Counted from the stretch's first letter, positions 53,991-62,834 are shown. The stretch: 64,000 nt of DNA from Aequitasia sp047973235 (GCA_047973235.1 JBKEBP010000118.1:10287-74286); one strand, 5' to 3'. Notes: a model not told the origin generated them from the letters alone. Program-made: numbers and translations.

Positions 53991-54114
53991 AAGGCACCTC
54001 CCAATACTTTGTTTTACTGAAAGTATAGCACAGATAATGTTTATTATCTATATCTTAACAATTGCGTAAATATGTCTTAAAATAACAGTGTTATGTTAAA
54101 GGGGGTGAATTATT

Positions 54115-54729
54115 ATCCGTCCACTTAAAGAAGAAGTGCGATTAAAAATTCTCGAAGTCGGAAGAAAAGAGTTTTTACGTTGTGGTTTTCAAAAAGCATC
54201 CATCCGCGATATTGCAAAGCAAGCGGGAGTAACAACCGGTTCGATTTATTGCTATTTTTCAAATAAACAGGCGATTTTTGAAACGCTGGTGAAAGAATCT
54301 GCAGATCATATCATCAAAGCAGCACGTGAAAAAGTAATAGAAATGGATACAATGATGCGTCAAGATTCCAGCAGATACTTGACATGGGTTCAGGATGAGC
54401 CTGAGGGTTTTCTGGATTACATTTATGAACATTATGACGCTTTTCATTTATTATTTAGTTGCTCTGAGGGTACGATATATGAGAATCTTTTTGATGAAAT
54501 TATTGATATTGAAACCGAGTCTACTATAATATATGCTAATCATTTGCGTAATGCAGGTATTATAAATCGTGAAATTGATGAGGAGCTTGTACATATTGTG
54601 GCAAGTGCATATTATACAGGTTTTATTGAACCCATCATTCATGGTATGTCCAAAGAGAAGGCTGTAAAATACATTAAAACTCTCGCAGAATTTTACTCAG
54701 CAGGTTGGAAAAAAATATTTGGGCTATAA
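54115..54729 (+). CDS. TetR-family regulator upstream of feoAB
   Basis: A TetR regulator of about 204 residues: RPLKEEVRLKILEVGRKEFL, then the helix-turn-helix ASIRDIAKQAGVTTGSIYCY (about residues 27-46) and FSNKQAIFETLV. The first in-frame ATG/GTG is GTG 54136, which would remove the conserved RPLKEE start. GGGGGTG at 54101-54107 points to initiation at ATC 54115 (spacing 7) or ATT 54112 (spacing 4), both non-standard. It lies 54 bases before feoA and may regulate iron uptake or respond to a small ligand. Confidence 0.8.
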   Translation: MRPLKEEVRLKILEVGRKEFLRCGFQKASIRDIAKQAGVTTGSIYCYFSNKQAIFETLVKESADHIIKAAREKVIEMDTMMRQDSSRYLTWVQDEPEGFLDYIYEHYDAFHLLFSCSEGTIYENLFDEIIDIETESTIIYANHLRNAGIINREIDEELVHIVASAYYTGFIEPIIHGMSKEKAVKYIKTLAEFYSAGWKKIFGL

Positions 54730-54783
54730 GCCCATTATTTTATAGATATAAGTTAGTTAAGACTAACACTAAGGAGGATAAAA

Positions 54784-55011
54784 ATGGATAAACTGAAGGA
54801 ATTGAAAGAAGGTCAGTGCGCTACTATTGCAGGTGTGAAGGGGGATACAAGATTTTTAAGTAGAATCACCTCAATTGGTTTGACACTAGGATGTCAAGTT
54901 GAAGTATTGCGTAATGAAAGGAAGTTGCCAATTCTGATTTATAGTCGAGATAGCATGATTGCACTAAATCGTAATGAGTGTGACATGATCTTTGTGGAGG
55001 TGAGTAAATGA
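54784..55011 (+). CDS. feoA: Ferrous iron transport protein A (FeoA)
   Basis: A 75-residue SH3-like protein (LKEGQCATIAGVKGDTRFLS, LTSIGLTLGCQVEVLRNE-like, MIALNRNECDMIFVEV), a cytoplasmic partner of FeoB. AAGGAGGATAAAA precedes the ATG, and the stop overlaps the feoB start by 4 bases. Confidence 0.9.
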   Translation: MDKLKELKEGQCATIAGVKGDTRFLSRITSIGLTLGCQVEVLRNERKLPILIYSRDSMIALNRNECDMIFVEVSK

Positions 55012-57053
55012 GTACAGCAAATGTGGCAGCAATAAAAGAACCGGTGATTGCTCTTTTGGGTCAGCCAAATTCGGGTAAATCAACTCTATTTAACGGACTA
55101 ACAGGATCTAGGCAGCATGTTGGAAATTGGCCGGGAAAGACGGTTGAAAAGAAAGAGGGGTACTATACTCAAAATGGGAAAAAGTATATAGTTACTGATC
55201 TTCCGGGAAGTTATAGCCTCTCGGCAAACTCTGAGGAGGAGATTATTACTCGTGACTACATAGCAGGTGGAAAATCGGATGTAGTTTGTATTCTTGCAGA
55301 TTCATCACAACTCGAACGAAGTCTATTTATGTTGGCTGACTATGCGGGAATTGATTGTCCTATCATTTTGTTACTCAATCTTATGGATGTGGCAAATGAA
55401 CAAGGAAAGGAAATCGACGCAAAAAAAATTGAGGAAAGACTGGGTGTTCCGGTTGTTCCCTTTGTTGCCGCACAACACAAAAATTATGATGTCTTTCATG
55501 AAGCAATTAATAAAGCGTTGGATAAACGGGAAACACTTAATACCGATGAGATAAGCAAATATTATCAAGATGTTGAAAATGGAATTTTCCCCAGAATTCG
55601 CAGTCTAATGCCATCTGACGGTATAGAGGGATATTCTGCTATGTGGCTTGCAGTAAAAGTGATGGAATCCGATAAAGCCGTAATGGAAAAAGTAAAAGGT
55701 GCATTATCTGCGGATAAGCAAAATGAGCTGGAAGCAATTATAGCAGAGATTGAGAATGGAACGTTAGTTACCGGCGGTTGTAAATTTCAATGGGTGGACA
55801 AGGTACTTCAAGGTGCAGTAAAAGGGAAAAAACAAAGCAAGGTTCTGACAACTTTTGATAAAAAAGCAACAAGTCAGCGATGGGGTAAATTAATTGCTGT
55901 GTGTATCATACTAGCAGGACTTGTAGGTTCATTTCTTCCGGCTACGCCAATTATGATGATAGGTATGGGACTTGCAAGTCTCGGTGGTCCCATTACAACA
56001 GGGCTGTCAGCTATAGGTGTGCCTAATATAATCACGGGATTAATTGCCGATGTTGCGCTTAACACAATCGGATTTGCGATATCCATGATTGGTTTTGTAT
56101 TTGGTGTTAATCTGGTATTTGGACTCATTGAAGAAGTGGGATATATGGCACGAGTTTCATATGTGTTTGATGGGACAATGTCCAAACTTGGTCTACAAGG
56201 TAAGGCAGTAATGCCTTTTCTAGTTAGTTTTGGATGTACTATCGGAGGTGCTGCAGGTGCGCGAGTTATTGACAGTTGGGGACAAAAAGTTCTTACTATT
56301 GCTTTGGCATGGGTAGTTCCATGCGCTGCAACATGGTCAATTGTGCCTTACCTGGCAAGTCTTTACTTTGGATGGGGAGCACCGATTGTTGTTATTGCCA
56401 TTTTTCTAGTTGCTGCGCTGCATATGTTTATTACTGCTAAGATATTTGCTCCAAAACTTATAAAAGAAGGAGATCGAACAGGGCTTATTATGGAATTGCC
56501 ACCATATCATAAACCGAAATGGGGAGTGCTTCTACGTTCTGTGACAGTTCGTACAAAGGATATCTTATGGTGCGCGATTAAAGTTATATTTGTTGTATCA
56601 CTTATCTTCTGGCTTCTTACATATACATCCACGGGAAATCCGGATACGACATTGCTATATCGATTAGGCCGTTTTATTGAGCCTGTAACGAGTTTCTTTG
56701 GATTAACATGGCAGACATTTATTGCCTTTGTCTCGTCGGCAGTTAGCAAGGAAGCAGCGCTTGGCGTACTATCAACATTATATGTTGGAGGCGGTGGCTT
56801 GTTCGAATCTACGCTAGGAGGAGCGGGAACAGCGTCAAATTTAGCGGAAGTTCTTAAGGCATCTATTACACAAGCACAAGCACTAGCCTTTATTTTTTCA
56901 ATAACTTTCAATGTTCCATGCTTAATGGCAGTTGGTGCTACATATGAAGAAAGCCGTTCCTTGAAATGGACACTACGCATTATACTTTACTATACGGGTA
57001 TGTCACTATTGCTGGCATTTTGTGCATATCATATCGGTAATTTGATTTTTTAG
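55008..57053 (+). CDS. feoB: Ferrous iron transporter FeoB
   Basis: A 681-residue Fe(II) transporter. The N-terminal GTPase domain has G1 GQPNSGKST (about residue 18), G3 DLPGSYSL and G4 NLMD (about 125). A helical guanine-dissociation-inhibitor-like domain follows, then about eight membrane helices. Gate motifs with cysteines include PFLVSFGCTIGGAAG and the second, VPCAATWSIVPYLA, and also SSAVSKEAALGVLS. G1 reads NSGKS instead of the common NCGKT/S. It is coupled to feoA by a 4-base overlap and followed by a FeoC-like gene. Confidence 0.94.
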   Translation: MSTANVAAIKEPVIALLGQPNSGKSTLFNGLTGSRQHVGNWPGKTVEKKEGYYTQNGKKYIVTDLPGSYSLSANSEEEIITRDYIAGGKSDVVCILADSSQLERSLFMLADYAGIDCPIILLLNLMDVANEQGKEIDAKKIEERLGVPVVPFVAAQHKNYDVFHEAINKALDKRETLNTDEISKYYQDVENGIFPRIRSLMPSDGIEGYSAMWLAVKVMESDKAVMEKVKGALSADKQNELEAIIAEIENGTLVTGGCKFQWVDKVLQGAVKGKKQSKVLTTFDKKATSQRWGKLIAVCIILAGLVGSFLPATPIMMIGMGLASLGGPITTGLSAIGVPNIITGLIADVALNTIGFAISMIGFVFGVNLVFGLIEEVGYMARVSYVFDGTMSKLGLQGKAVMPFLVSFGCTIGGAAGARVIDSWGQKVLTIALAWVVPCAATWSIVPYLASLYFGWGAPIVVIAIFLVAALHMFITAKIFAPKLIKEGDRTGLIMELPPYHKPKWGVLLRSVTVRTKDILWCAIKVIFVVSLIFWLLTYTSTGNPDTTLLYRLGRFIEPVTSFFGLTWQTFIAFVSSAVSKEAALGVLSTLYVGGGGLFESTLGGAGTASNLAEVLKASITQAQALAFIFSITFNVPCLMAVGATYEESRSLKWTLRIILYYTGMSLLLAFCAYHIGNLIF

Positions 57054-57064
57054 GAGGATGCAAG

Positions 57065-57334
57065 ATGCTTGTGAAACTATTGAGATTACTGGAGGAAGGA
57101 CGAGCATATTCTCAAATAGAACTTGGGGAATGCTTAAGTATGAGTAAAGAGGCTATATCCGCTCAAATTGAATACCTGGAGCATTTAGGGATGCTCCGTC
57201 GCATTAAAAATCTGAGCGGTTGTGGATCCGGATGTAAAAGTTGTGGTTCTGATTGTAAAAGTGATTGTCAATCAACTAACATGGAGCCGACAACTATGTG
57301 GGAGTTGGTACCGCTAAAAAATGAAACAGAATAG
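57065..57334 (+). CDS. FeoC-like winged-helix protein with cysteine cluster
   Basis: An 89-residue protein with an N-terminal winged-helix (LLEEGRAYSQIELGECLSMS, residues about 7-26, then KEAISAQIEYLEHLGMLRRI). It has a C-terminal cysteine-rich tail CGSGCKSCGSDCKSDC (about 58-73) that could bind iron or an Fe-S cluster. GGAGGATGCAAG precedes the ATG, 11 bases after feoB. FeoC is a small regulator of the FeoAB complex; this version matches by position, fold and cysteines, not by close sequence. Confidence 0.75.
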   Translation: MLVKLLRLLEEGRAYSQIELGECLSMSKEAISAQIEYLEHLGMLRRIKNLSGCGSGCKSCGSDCKSDCQSTNMEPTTMWELVPLKNETE

Positions 57335-57427
57335 TAAGTAATTTATCGAATAGGAACATATATAATTGTGAAAAATTGTACTTATAGTTGACAAGAAGTA
57401 AAAAATCGAGTATTATCGCATGTAAGA

Positions 57428-57715
57428 TAAGTAAAGGCGATGACGAGAAAAAGTAACAATTTTTGTCCCCAACAGAAAGTAGCCGGTTGATGAGAGGCAC
57501 TAGGGTAGATAGACGTTGTGAATACATCTCTAAGCTGCGCACCGAAGTAATAGTAGGCTGCGACGTGAGACAGACGTTAAAATGTCCGAGCAGTGAAAGT
57601 ATGAAAATACCAGCTGCTTATTGAGGCTAATTCTCGCAAGGGATTAGTGAAATAAGGTGGTAACACGGATTATAACCCCGTCCTTATACGTAGCGTATAG
57701 GGATGGGGTTCTTTT
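57428..57715 (+). promoter_or_regulatory. T-box riboswitch (tRNA-Tyr) upstream of tyrS
   Basis: A leader with the conserved GGTTGATGAGAGGC stem I element, the specifier TAC (57523-57525) for tyrosine followed 10 bases later by CTAAGC, and the T-box motif AAGGTGGTAACACGG (57654-57668). A terminator hairpin follows (AACCCCGTCC at 57674-57683 with GGATGGGGTT at 57701-57710, then CTTTT). Uncharged tRNA-Tyr would promote antitermination and tyrS expression. Confidence 0.93.
57674..57715 (+). terminator. tyrS T-box terminator
   Basis: AACCCCGTCC pairs with GGATGGGGTT (one G-T pair), with an inner TATACG/CGTATA stem, followed by CTTTTATAT. It is the off-state hairpin of the tyrosine T-box. Confidence 0.9.
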
Positions 57716-57764
57716 ATATAAAACCAATCCCTAAGTTAACCAACAAAACTATGAGGTGAAGAAG

Positions 57765-58991
57765 ATGCAAATTTATGAAGAATTACAAGCAAGAGGTTTA
57801 ATTGCACAGGTTACGGATGAACCTGAAATTAGAGACTTAGTAAACAATGGTAAGGCAAAATTTTATATTGGCTTTGATCCAACAGCTGATAGTCTCCATG
57901 TGGGACATTTTATGGCACTTTGCTTAATGAAGAGACTACAAGAAGCAGGAAATAAACCAATAGCACTTGTAGGTGGTGGTACAGGTATGATAGGTGATCC
58001 ATCAGGTAGAAGTGATATGAGAAATATGATGACACCTGAAATCATACAACATAACTGCGATTGTTTCAAAAAGCAGATGAGTAAATTTATTGATTTTGGC
58101 GAAGGCAAAGCAATTATGGTAAATAATGCAGATTGGTTGCTAAATCAAAATTATATTGAATTTCTTAGGGACATTGGCCCACACTTTAGTGTAAACCGTA
58201 TGCTTACAGCAGAGTGCTATAAGCAAAGAATGGAGCAAGGACTTAGCTTTTTTGAATTTAACTATATGATTATGCAGGCCTTTGATTTCTACAAATTATT
58301 CCAAGACTATGGTTGTAACATGCAGTTCGGTGGCGACGATCAGTGGAGTAACATGCTTGCCGGTACTGAATTAATCAGACGTAAGCTCAGAAAAGATGCA
58401 TACGCTATGACAATAACACTTCTTCTTAATTCAGAAGGAAATAAAATGGGTAAGACACAGAGTGGTGCAGTATGGCTTGATCCTGACAAAACTACTCCTT
58501 ACGAGTTCTACCAGTACTGGAGAAATGTAGGTGATTCAGATGTACTTAAATGCCTTCGGATGCTGACATTCCTTCCTGTAGAGCAGATAGATGACATGGA
58601 TAAGTGGGAAGGAAGCCAACTAAATCAGGCAAAGGAGATTCTGGCAAGAGAGCTTACAGGACTGGTTCATGGTGAAGATGAAGCTAAAAAGGCTGAAGCG
58701 AGCGCGAAATCAATTTTCACAAGTGGAGCAGCTGAGAACATGCCAAGCAAGGCAATTACGGATGATGATCTGGAAGATGGAAGCATAGATATACTTTCAT
58801 TATTAGTAAAGAGTGAACTCGTTCCATCTAAGTCGGAAGCTAGACGAGCAGTACAACAAGGCGGTGTTTCGGTAGACGGTGAAAAAATATCGGATATCGG
58901 TACTAAATATGATAAGGACTCATTATCAGGTGATGGCATAATAGTAAAGAAGGGCAAGAAAAACTTTATTAAAATTACTTTTGAGAGTTAG
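57765..58991 (+). CDS. tyrS: Tyrosine--tRNA ligase
   Basis: A 408-residue class I synthetase. The HIGH-like motif is HVGHFMAL (about residue 43), tyrosine-binding residues sit in YDFKLFQDYGCNM-like FDFYKLFQDYGC and GGDDQWSN (about 190), and the KMSKS-like loop is KMGKTQSGAVWLD (about 225). A C-terminal S4 domain follows (SEARRAVQQGGVSVDGEKIS). The start is ATG 57765, 6 bases after GAGGTG. It is preceded by the tyrosine T-box. Confidence 0.95.
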   Translation: MQIYEELQARGLIAQVTDEPEIRDLVNNGKAKFYIGFDPTADSLHVGHFMALCLMKRLQEAGNKPIALVGGGTGMIGDPSGRSDMRNMMTPEIIQHNCDCFKKQMSKFIDFGEGKAIMVNNADWLLNQNYIEFLRDIGPHFSVNRMLTAECYKQRMEQGLSFFEFNYMIMQAFDFYKLFQDYGCNMQFGGDDQWSNMLAGTELIRRKLRKDAYAMTITLLLNSEGNKMGKTQSGAVWLDPDKTTPYEFYQYWRNVGDSDVLKCLRMLTFLPVEQIDDMDKWEGSQLNQAKEILARELTGLVHGEDEAKKAEASAKSIFTSGAAENMPSKAITDDDLEDGSIDILSLLVKSELVPSKSEARRAVQQGGVSVDGEKISDIGTKYDKDSLSGDGIIVKKGKKNFIKITFES

Positions 58992-59095
58992 AGTATATTA
59001 TGTCAAAACCGGGGCAGCGTTACGCGGAATGAACTATGAAGATATTATTCAAGAATGTATTTATGCCGCAAGCTCACACAAGGAGGATGGTCAGG

Positions 59096-59635
59096 ATGTT
59101 GATTGAAAAAATTGTTATGTCCCTGTTCTTTGCGCCATTTGCGTGGATACTATATGCAATTATGCGATCCCATGCAAAAGAGATAGGTGGAGTGCTATTG
59201 GGTGTTTCTGTGACACCTGAACTTCTGCTGGAAGAAAGAATTCATACAATTATCACTCAGTACAAAAGGCGGCTCCTTATCTTTGCCGCTCTTACCTTCA
59301 GTTCTTTTACAGTGGTTCTCATGATGCAAAACGAACTAAGCCTGGTTGCTTGCGGTATCGTATGGATGATGGTAACAGCAATTGTAATGCAAATCCCTTA
59401 CATTGCATCCCATAATATGGTCGTAAGGATAAAGGCATCTACTATTGAGGAGTTGCATATGAAATTTGGACTATTCTATTATAATAAGCGAGATAAAAAA
59501 ACTTTAATACCATCTCGAATTGGAGTGGGCGTAGGCGTAAATTTTGCAAAACCCGCCGGGAAAATAATAGCAATATTTGCGGTGCTGATATTCGCAGGAT
59601 CCATTGCATTGTTGGCGTATGCGCTTATGATATGA
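59096..59635 (+). CDS. Multi-spanning membrane protein, function unknown
   Basis: A 179-residue protein with four hydrophobic helices (about residues 5-22, 60-78, 82-100, 155-178) and a polar loop containing RDKKTLIPSRIGVGVGVNFA, which resembles a segment of the DUF5808/DUF1648-associated membrane proteins. The start is ATG 59096, 9 bases after AAGGAGG; an upstream ATG at 59036 lacks a ribosome binding site. A different frame that ends at about 59105 (YEDIIQECIYAASSHKEDGQ) may be the tail of a lost upstream regulator. Function unknown. Confidence 0.65.
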   Translation: MLIEKIVMSLFFAPFAWILYAIMRSHAKEIGGVLLGVSVTPELLLEERIHTIITQYKRRLLIFAALTFSSFTVVLMMQNELSLVACGIVWMMVTAIVMQIPYIASHNMVVRIKASTIEELHMKFGLFYYNKRDKKTLIPSRIGVGVGVNFAKPAGKIIAIFAVLIFAGSIALLAYALMI

Positions 59636-59646
59636 ATCCCAGCGGG

Positions 59647-59700
59647 ATTTAATGCAGGACGTTGAGGTATGCTCCCTGCCCTGCATTAAATGTTTTTTTG
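59647..59700. terminator. Rho-independent terminator
   Basis: ATTTAATGCAGG (59647-59658) and CCTGCATTAAAT (59680-59691) form a long stem, with a second inner match GGGAG/CTCCC-like in the loop and a GTTTTTTT run. It lies between convergent genes and can serve both. Confidence 0.88.
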
Positions 59701-59703
59701 TGA

Positions 59704-60525
59704 TTAAAATAAGTATGGCTGTATATAGTCAATCGCATTCGTAATTGAATGCCCACATCCCGCAATCAACATTGTTTTAACGGCAGGTATTAGGCTTATT
59801 AATCGCTGTGCAGATTCCCTAGCGTTGATAATGACATCGTCTTCTCCGTCAATAAAGACAACTGGCATATTGAGCTTTAGCAATTGTTCATCAGAATAGA
59901 GTGGCAACTCTTGTATGGGATTGTAGCTTTGAGAAATGAGATTCATGAACTCTAAAATTTCCTTTGGGATCCCAGATTCACCAATAATATCTTCGGAAAT
60001 AAGAACCGTACCATCATCCTGCCGTGTTTCCTGAACATTTTGTAGGAACTGATTATAAACCGGAGCAATTCCGGCTGACGCAATCAATATCAGCTTTGAA
60101 ACACACTCTGGGTATGTAGTGGCAAATTTGAGAGCCATCCATCCGCCAAGTGAATTCCCAATCACGATGGCTTTTGACGCACCAAGCGCAATTTGAACCT
60201 CTTTTAGCCAAGTGGCAAAGGCATCGGTTTCAAGATCAGGGCGATATTCTTCGCTGTTTCCAGCCTCTCCTATGATGTCAATTGCATATACTCGGAAATT
60301 TGATGACAACGCCATTATTTCTGGAAACCAAAACGCACTATTGCTGTTTGACCCATGTAAAAGAATAACGGGAGGATTTGATGCTTCCCCAGAAATTAGC
60401 ACAAATGTTCTGCCGTATGTTGTTTCAAGATATTTCTGCTCAAAGGGAAACGTGCCTAGTATACCATTATAATAGGCGCGCAGTTTATCCCTGCGCTCAG
60501 GGGATTTAAAAACACTATTTTTCAT
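59704..60525 (-). CDS. Alpha/beta-fold hydrolase
   Basis: A 273-residue serine hydrolase. The oxyanion-hole HG motif is in PPVILLHGSNSNSAFW (about residue 55), the nucleophile elbow GNSLGGWMALKFA gives GxSxG (about 122), the acid D is in MPVVFIDGEDDVIINA (about 225) and the histidine in GCGHSITNAIDY (about 258). There is no signal peptide. The preceding gene on the same strand is an excisionase-like HTH protein 22 bases upstream, probably in one operon. The substrate (ester, amide or other) is unknown. Confidence 0.88.
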   Translation of the reverse strand: MKNSVFKSPERRDKLRAYYNGILGTFPFEQKYLETTYGRTFVLISGEASNPPVILLHGSNSNSAFWFPEIMALSSNFRVYAIDIIGEAGNSEEYRPDLETDAFATWLKEVQIALGASKAIVIGNSLGGWMALKFATTYPECVSKLILIASAGIAPVYNQFLQNVQETRQDDGTVLISEDIIGESGIPKEILEFMNLISQSYNPIQELPLYSDEQLLKLNMPVVFIDGEDDVIINARESAQRLISLIPAVKTMLIAGCGHSITNAIDYIQPYLF

Positions 60526-60547
60526 ATTATTACTAGCTCCTTATACT

Positions 60548-60994
60548 TTAATTTGGTAGTTTTTCAGGTTTTTGTTCTGTAAGCGCACCTATCATCTCTA
60601 CAACACCAGTCATAAAGCGAATATCACCCCATAGCATAACTCGAACAATCTTTTCACGTTCAATATATTGCGACTGCATTGATGTGCTGGAATATTCCAC
60701 AGGCTTGACAGTATGCGCAGATGTCAGTAAGTTCATAATTCGCCGTGCGTCTTCACTGCCATAAACTGAGATATCGACAACGCAAGATACCGTAACTGAA
60801 CGCTCACCTTTAGGTTGCTCACTAGATGACTTATTGCTCTCAATATATACGCTTAAGTCATGTCCATTGATGCGCCAACTTTTCCCAAGCTTTGCTGCCG
60901 GAAGCTTGCCCTCTCTAATGTATCGTTGGATTGTCTTGGGATGGATGTTGAGAAGTTCAGACACTTGCTCAACGGTATAATAATCTTTTTCCAT
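60548..60994 (-). CDS. Excisionase-type helix-turn-helix protein
   Basis: A 148-residue protein with an N-terminal excisionase/MerR-like HTH_17 domain (YYTVEQVSELLNIHPKTIQR, residues 5-24, then YIREGKLPAAKLGKSWRING). The C-terminal alpha/beta domain from about residue 66 (VTVSCVVDISVYGSEDARRI) is likely a ligand or partner domain. It sits upstream of the alpha/beta hydrolase gene and may regulate it. It lacks an integrase, so it is not a classical phage Xis despite the fold. AAGGAGTTTTTAAATT precedes the ATG. Confidence 0.8.
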   Translation of the reverse strand: MEKDYYTVEQVSELLNIHPKTIQRYIREGKLPAAKLGKSWRINGHDLSVYIESNKSSSEQPKGERSVTVSCVVDISVYGSEDARRIMNLLTSAHTVKPVEYSSTSMQSQYIEREKIVRVMLWGDIRFMTGVVEMIGALTEQKPEKLPN

Positions 60995-61002
60995 AATTTA
61001 AA

Positions 61003-61290
61003 AACTCCTTATTATTTCTATTTAGGTTATTATAAGTAACAATAAGGAATTTGTCAATACTTATTTAAATTGCAGTCAGAATGGAGGCGAACCACCTCGG
61101 CAGACAATTTTGGTCTCAAGATCGACGTCGAGGGCGAATGCGACAAACGCACACAAAACTGGCAAAAACAGCAGTTGGATATAACCCGAAATTGCTAATG
61201 TACAAAACGCCAACCACTGGAAAACCGCATGGTTACAGCATTTTGGGGCAAAATAAAAAGACCGCCAGTGGCGTTCTTTTTCTGTGGTTT
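61003..61290. other. Gene-poor stretch with degenerate coding remains
   Basis: About 290 bases between the excisionase-like gene and the DUF3795 gene hold no convincing gene. Each frame on the plus strand opens only briefly (for example DNFGLKIDVEGECDKRTQNW near 61100-61160 in one frame), and a 101-residue frame at 61081-61386 overlaps the DUF3795 gene. It reads like decayed coding DNA. Confidence 0.45.
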
Positions 61291-61737
61291 TTAGTAGGAT
61301 TTGTGCTTATTTTGCTGATTAGTGTTCAGCATATTACAATCGCTACAAATGCCATCGTGGAGGGAAAAAGCACCGCCACATTTTGAACATAACCATTTTA
61401 GACGGTCTTGCTCCAGAAAAGCATCAACACCTTTTTCTTGTGCTGCTTTGCTATTTTCTACAAGGCTTGTTTCATATCTTTTCTGGTAGCTTTTTTCAAA
61501 ATTTTTAATTAGTATGCAGGGGAAATCGGTACATTCAAAGCAATGCGTATATCCTTTTTCCTGCGCGCAACTTTTGATTTTGCACTTGCGACATTGCTCC
61601 GGTTTACCTAAATCACCTTTCAAGCAACTCTCGCATGGTTTTCCACTCTTACGGGTACCAACGTGCTTATAGCAAACCATACAATTCATGCCGCATGGAG
61701 CAAACATTTCAGCTTCTATCTTTTCTGGCATTTTCAT
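61291..61737 (-). CDS. DUF3795 cysteine-rich protein
   Basis: A 148-residue protein rich in cysteine, with APCGMNCMVCYKHVGTRKSG (about 11-30), CESCLKGDLGKPEQCRKC, THCFECTDFPCILIKN and a terminal zinc-ribbon-like CSKCGGAFSLHDGICSDCN. The layout matches the DUF3795 family, whose cysteines probably bind zinc. The start is ATG 61737 after GAGAGGAGCAGACACA. It is an isolated gene in a fragmented accessory region. Function unknown. Confidence 0.82.
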   Translation of the reverse strand: MKMPEKIEAEMFAPCGMNCMVCYKHVGTRKSGKPCESCLKGDLGKPEQCRKCKIKSCAQEKGYTHCFECTDFPCILIKNFEKSYQKRYETSLVENSKAAQEKGVDAFLEQDRLKWLCSKCGGAFSLHDGICSDCNMLNTNQQNKHKSY

Positions 61738-61820
61738 TGTGTCTGCTCCTCTCATTTACATTATATCTCTCTTTTCAACTGATCATTAAAAACCATTATA
61801 CCGCATTCCAACAAACAAAT

Positions 61821-61997
61821 CTACCCATCCAGCGTCCACTTAATCTCACAAACATGCCCTACCAAGCCGGTGGCAACCGTTCCGGCCTGCAGCATGATAT
61901 ACGTAAAATACACCGAGCCGGAGCAGTTAGGAATCACCAGCTGGACGGTGATGGAGCGGAGTCTGCCGAAACCCTTCGGCGATGCGTACCTTGCTTT
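61821..61997 (-). pseudogene. C-terminal fragment of a possible phage structural protein
   Basis: On the minus strand an open stretch of about 58 codons ends at a TAG (61821-61823). It includes PKGFGRLRSITVQLVIPNCS, GSVYFTYIMLQAGTVATG and HVCEIKWTLDG. It has no start or ribosome binding site, and an in-frame TGA bounds it upstream. The Thr/Val/Gly-rich style resembles C-terminal ends of phage tail or baseplate hypothetical proteins in clostridial prophages. It is treated as debris of an excised or decayed element. Recognition is tentative. Confidence 0.4.
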
Positions 61998-62013
61998 TCA
62001 TTGGTTAACACAA

Positions 62014-62601
62014 TCAAACTTCAATTTTGGATAAAATATGTTTTATTCCATGTAAAAGTATATCACTCACAATTTTTGCTAGATTATCAAGAGGCATTTT
62101 ACGATCGGAATTGAACCAGCTTTGATAAACAGAAACTATACCGGAAATTGTATAGTCAGTTATAATTTGTATGATTTCCATATCGCTTGTGTTCTTAACT
62201 GCGAAAAATGCAATGGTCTTTTCTTTTAAAACTAGCACTATTTTTGAAGTTAAGTTCGTATAGCTGTTCTCCATAAACAATAATCCATAAAAATCCACAT
62301 CATCGTTAATGATTTTGGAAATTTTTTTGAAGATGACTGAAGGATTTTGTATATCACGGTTAAAATCAAAATCTATTAAGTCAGCTTCAAAAGCTGTAAT
62401 AATTTCGTTTTCAATTTCATCAACCACTTGATATACCCCGCTGTAATAGTTATAGAAAGTCTTACGGGTGATATCAGCAGAATCAGCAATATCGGTGATT
62501 GTTATATCATTGATATTTTTTTTCGTGAGTAAATCGACAAATGATTTGCGGATTGCCTTTTTTGTTTTAGCTATTCTGCGGTCTGTTTTTTTTGCGTCCA
62601 T
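62014..62601 (-). CDS. TetR/AcrR-family transcriptional regulator
   Basis: A 195-residue regulator with the helix-turn-helix NDITITDIADSADITRKTFY (about residues 30-49) followed by NYYSGVYQVVDEI. Its C-terminal ligand domain includes FYGLLFMENSYTNLTSKIVL and a TISGIVSVYQSWF motif. The start is ATG 62601, just after GAGGAG; a longer frame reaches 62658 without signal. It is divergent from the CrtC/AttH-like gene at 62835, which it probably regulates. Confidence 0.85.
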   Translation of the reverse strand: MDAKKTDRRIAKTKKAIRKSFVDLLTKKNINDITITDIADSADITRKTFYNYYSGVYQVVDEIENEIITAFEADLIDFDFNRDIQNPSVIFKKISKIINDDVDFYGLLFMENSYTNLTSKIVLVLKEKTIAFFAVKNTSDMEIIQIITDYTISGIVSVYQSWFNSDRKMPLDNLAKIVSDILLHGIKHILSKIEV

Positions 62602-62834
62602 TTCTATCTCCTCGGTATACGATATATTACTTACTTGTATGTTATTATCCAAATCCACTGCGATGTGTTTATTACGTTACAAATGCGTTATTTCTGTCCA
62701 TCGAATAATTACCCACCTGTATTATAATATACACATGGATATTAAGTCAAGTGTGTATAAAATTGATTTTTGTATAGCAAAGATCAATCGCGCTGGCTTG
62801 ATTGTTCAAATTAATTTTTGAAAGGAGAACCAAT

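Noticed and set aside
60548..60994. Phage excisionase as evidence of a prophage
   Set aside because: The HTH is excisionase-like, but it has an extra C-terminal domain and no integrase or attachment repeats are seen nearby.
61081..61386. A 101-residue gene on the plus strand
   Set aside because: No ribosome binding site, no recognisable domain, and it overlaps the well-supported DUF3795 gene.
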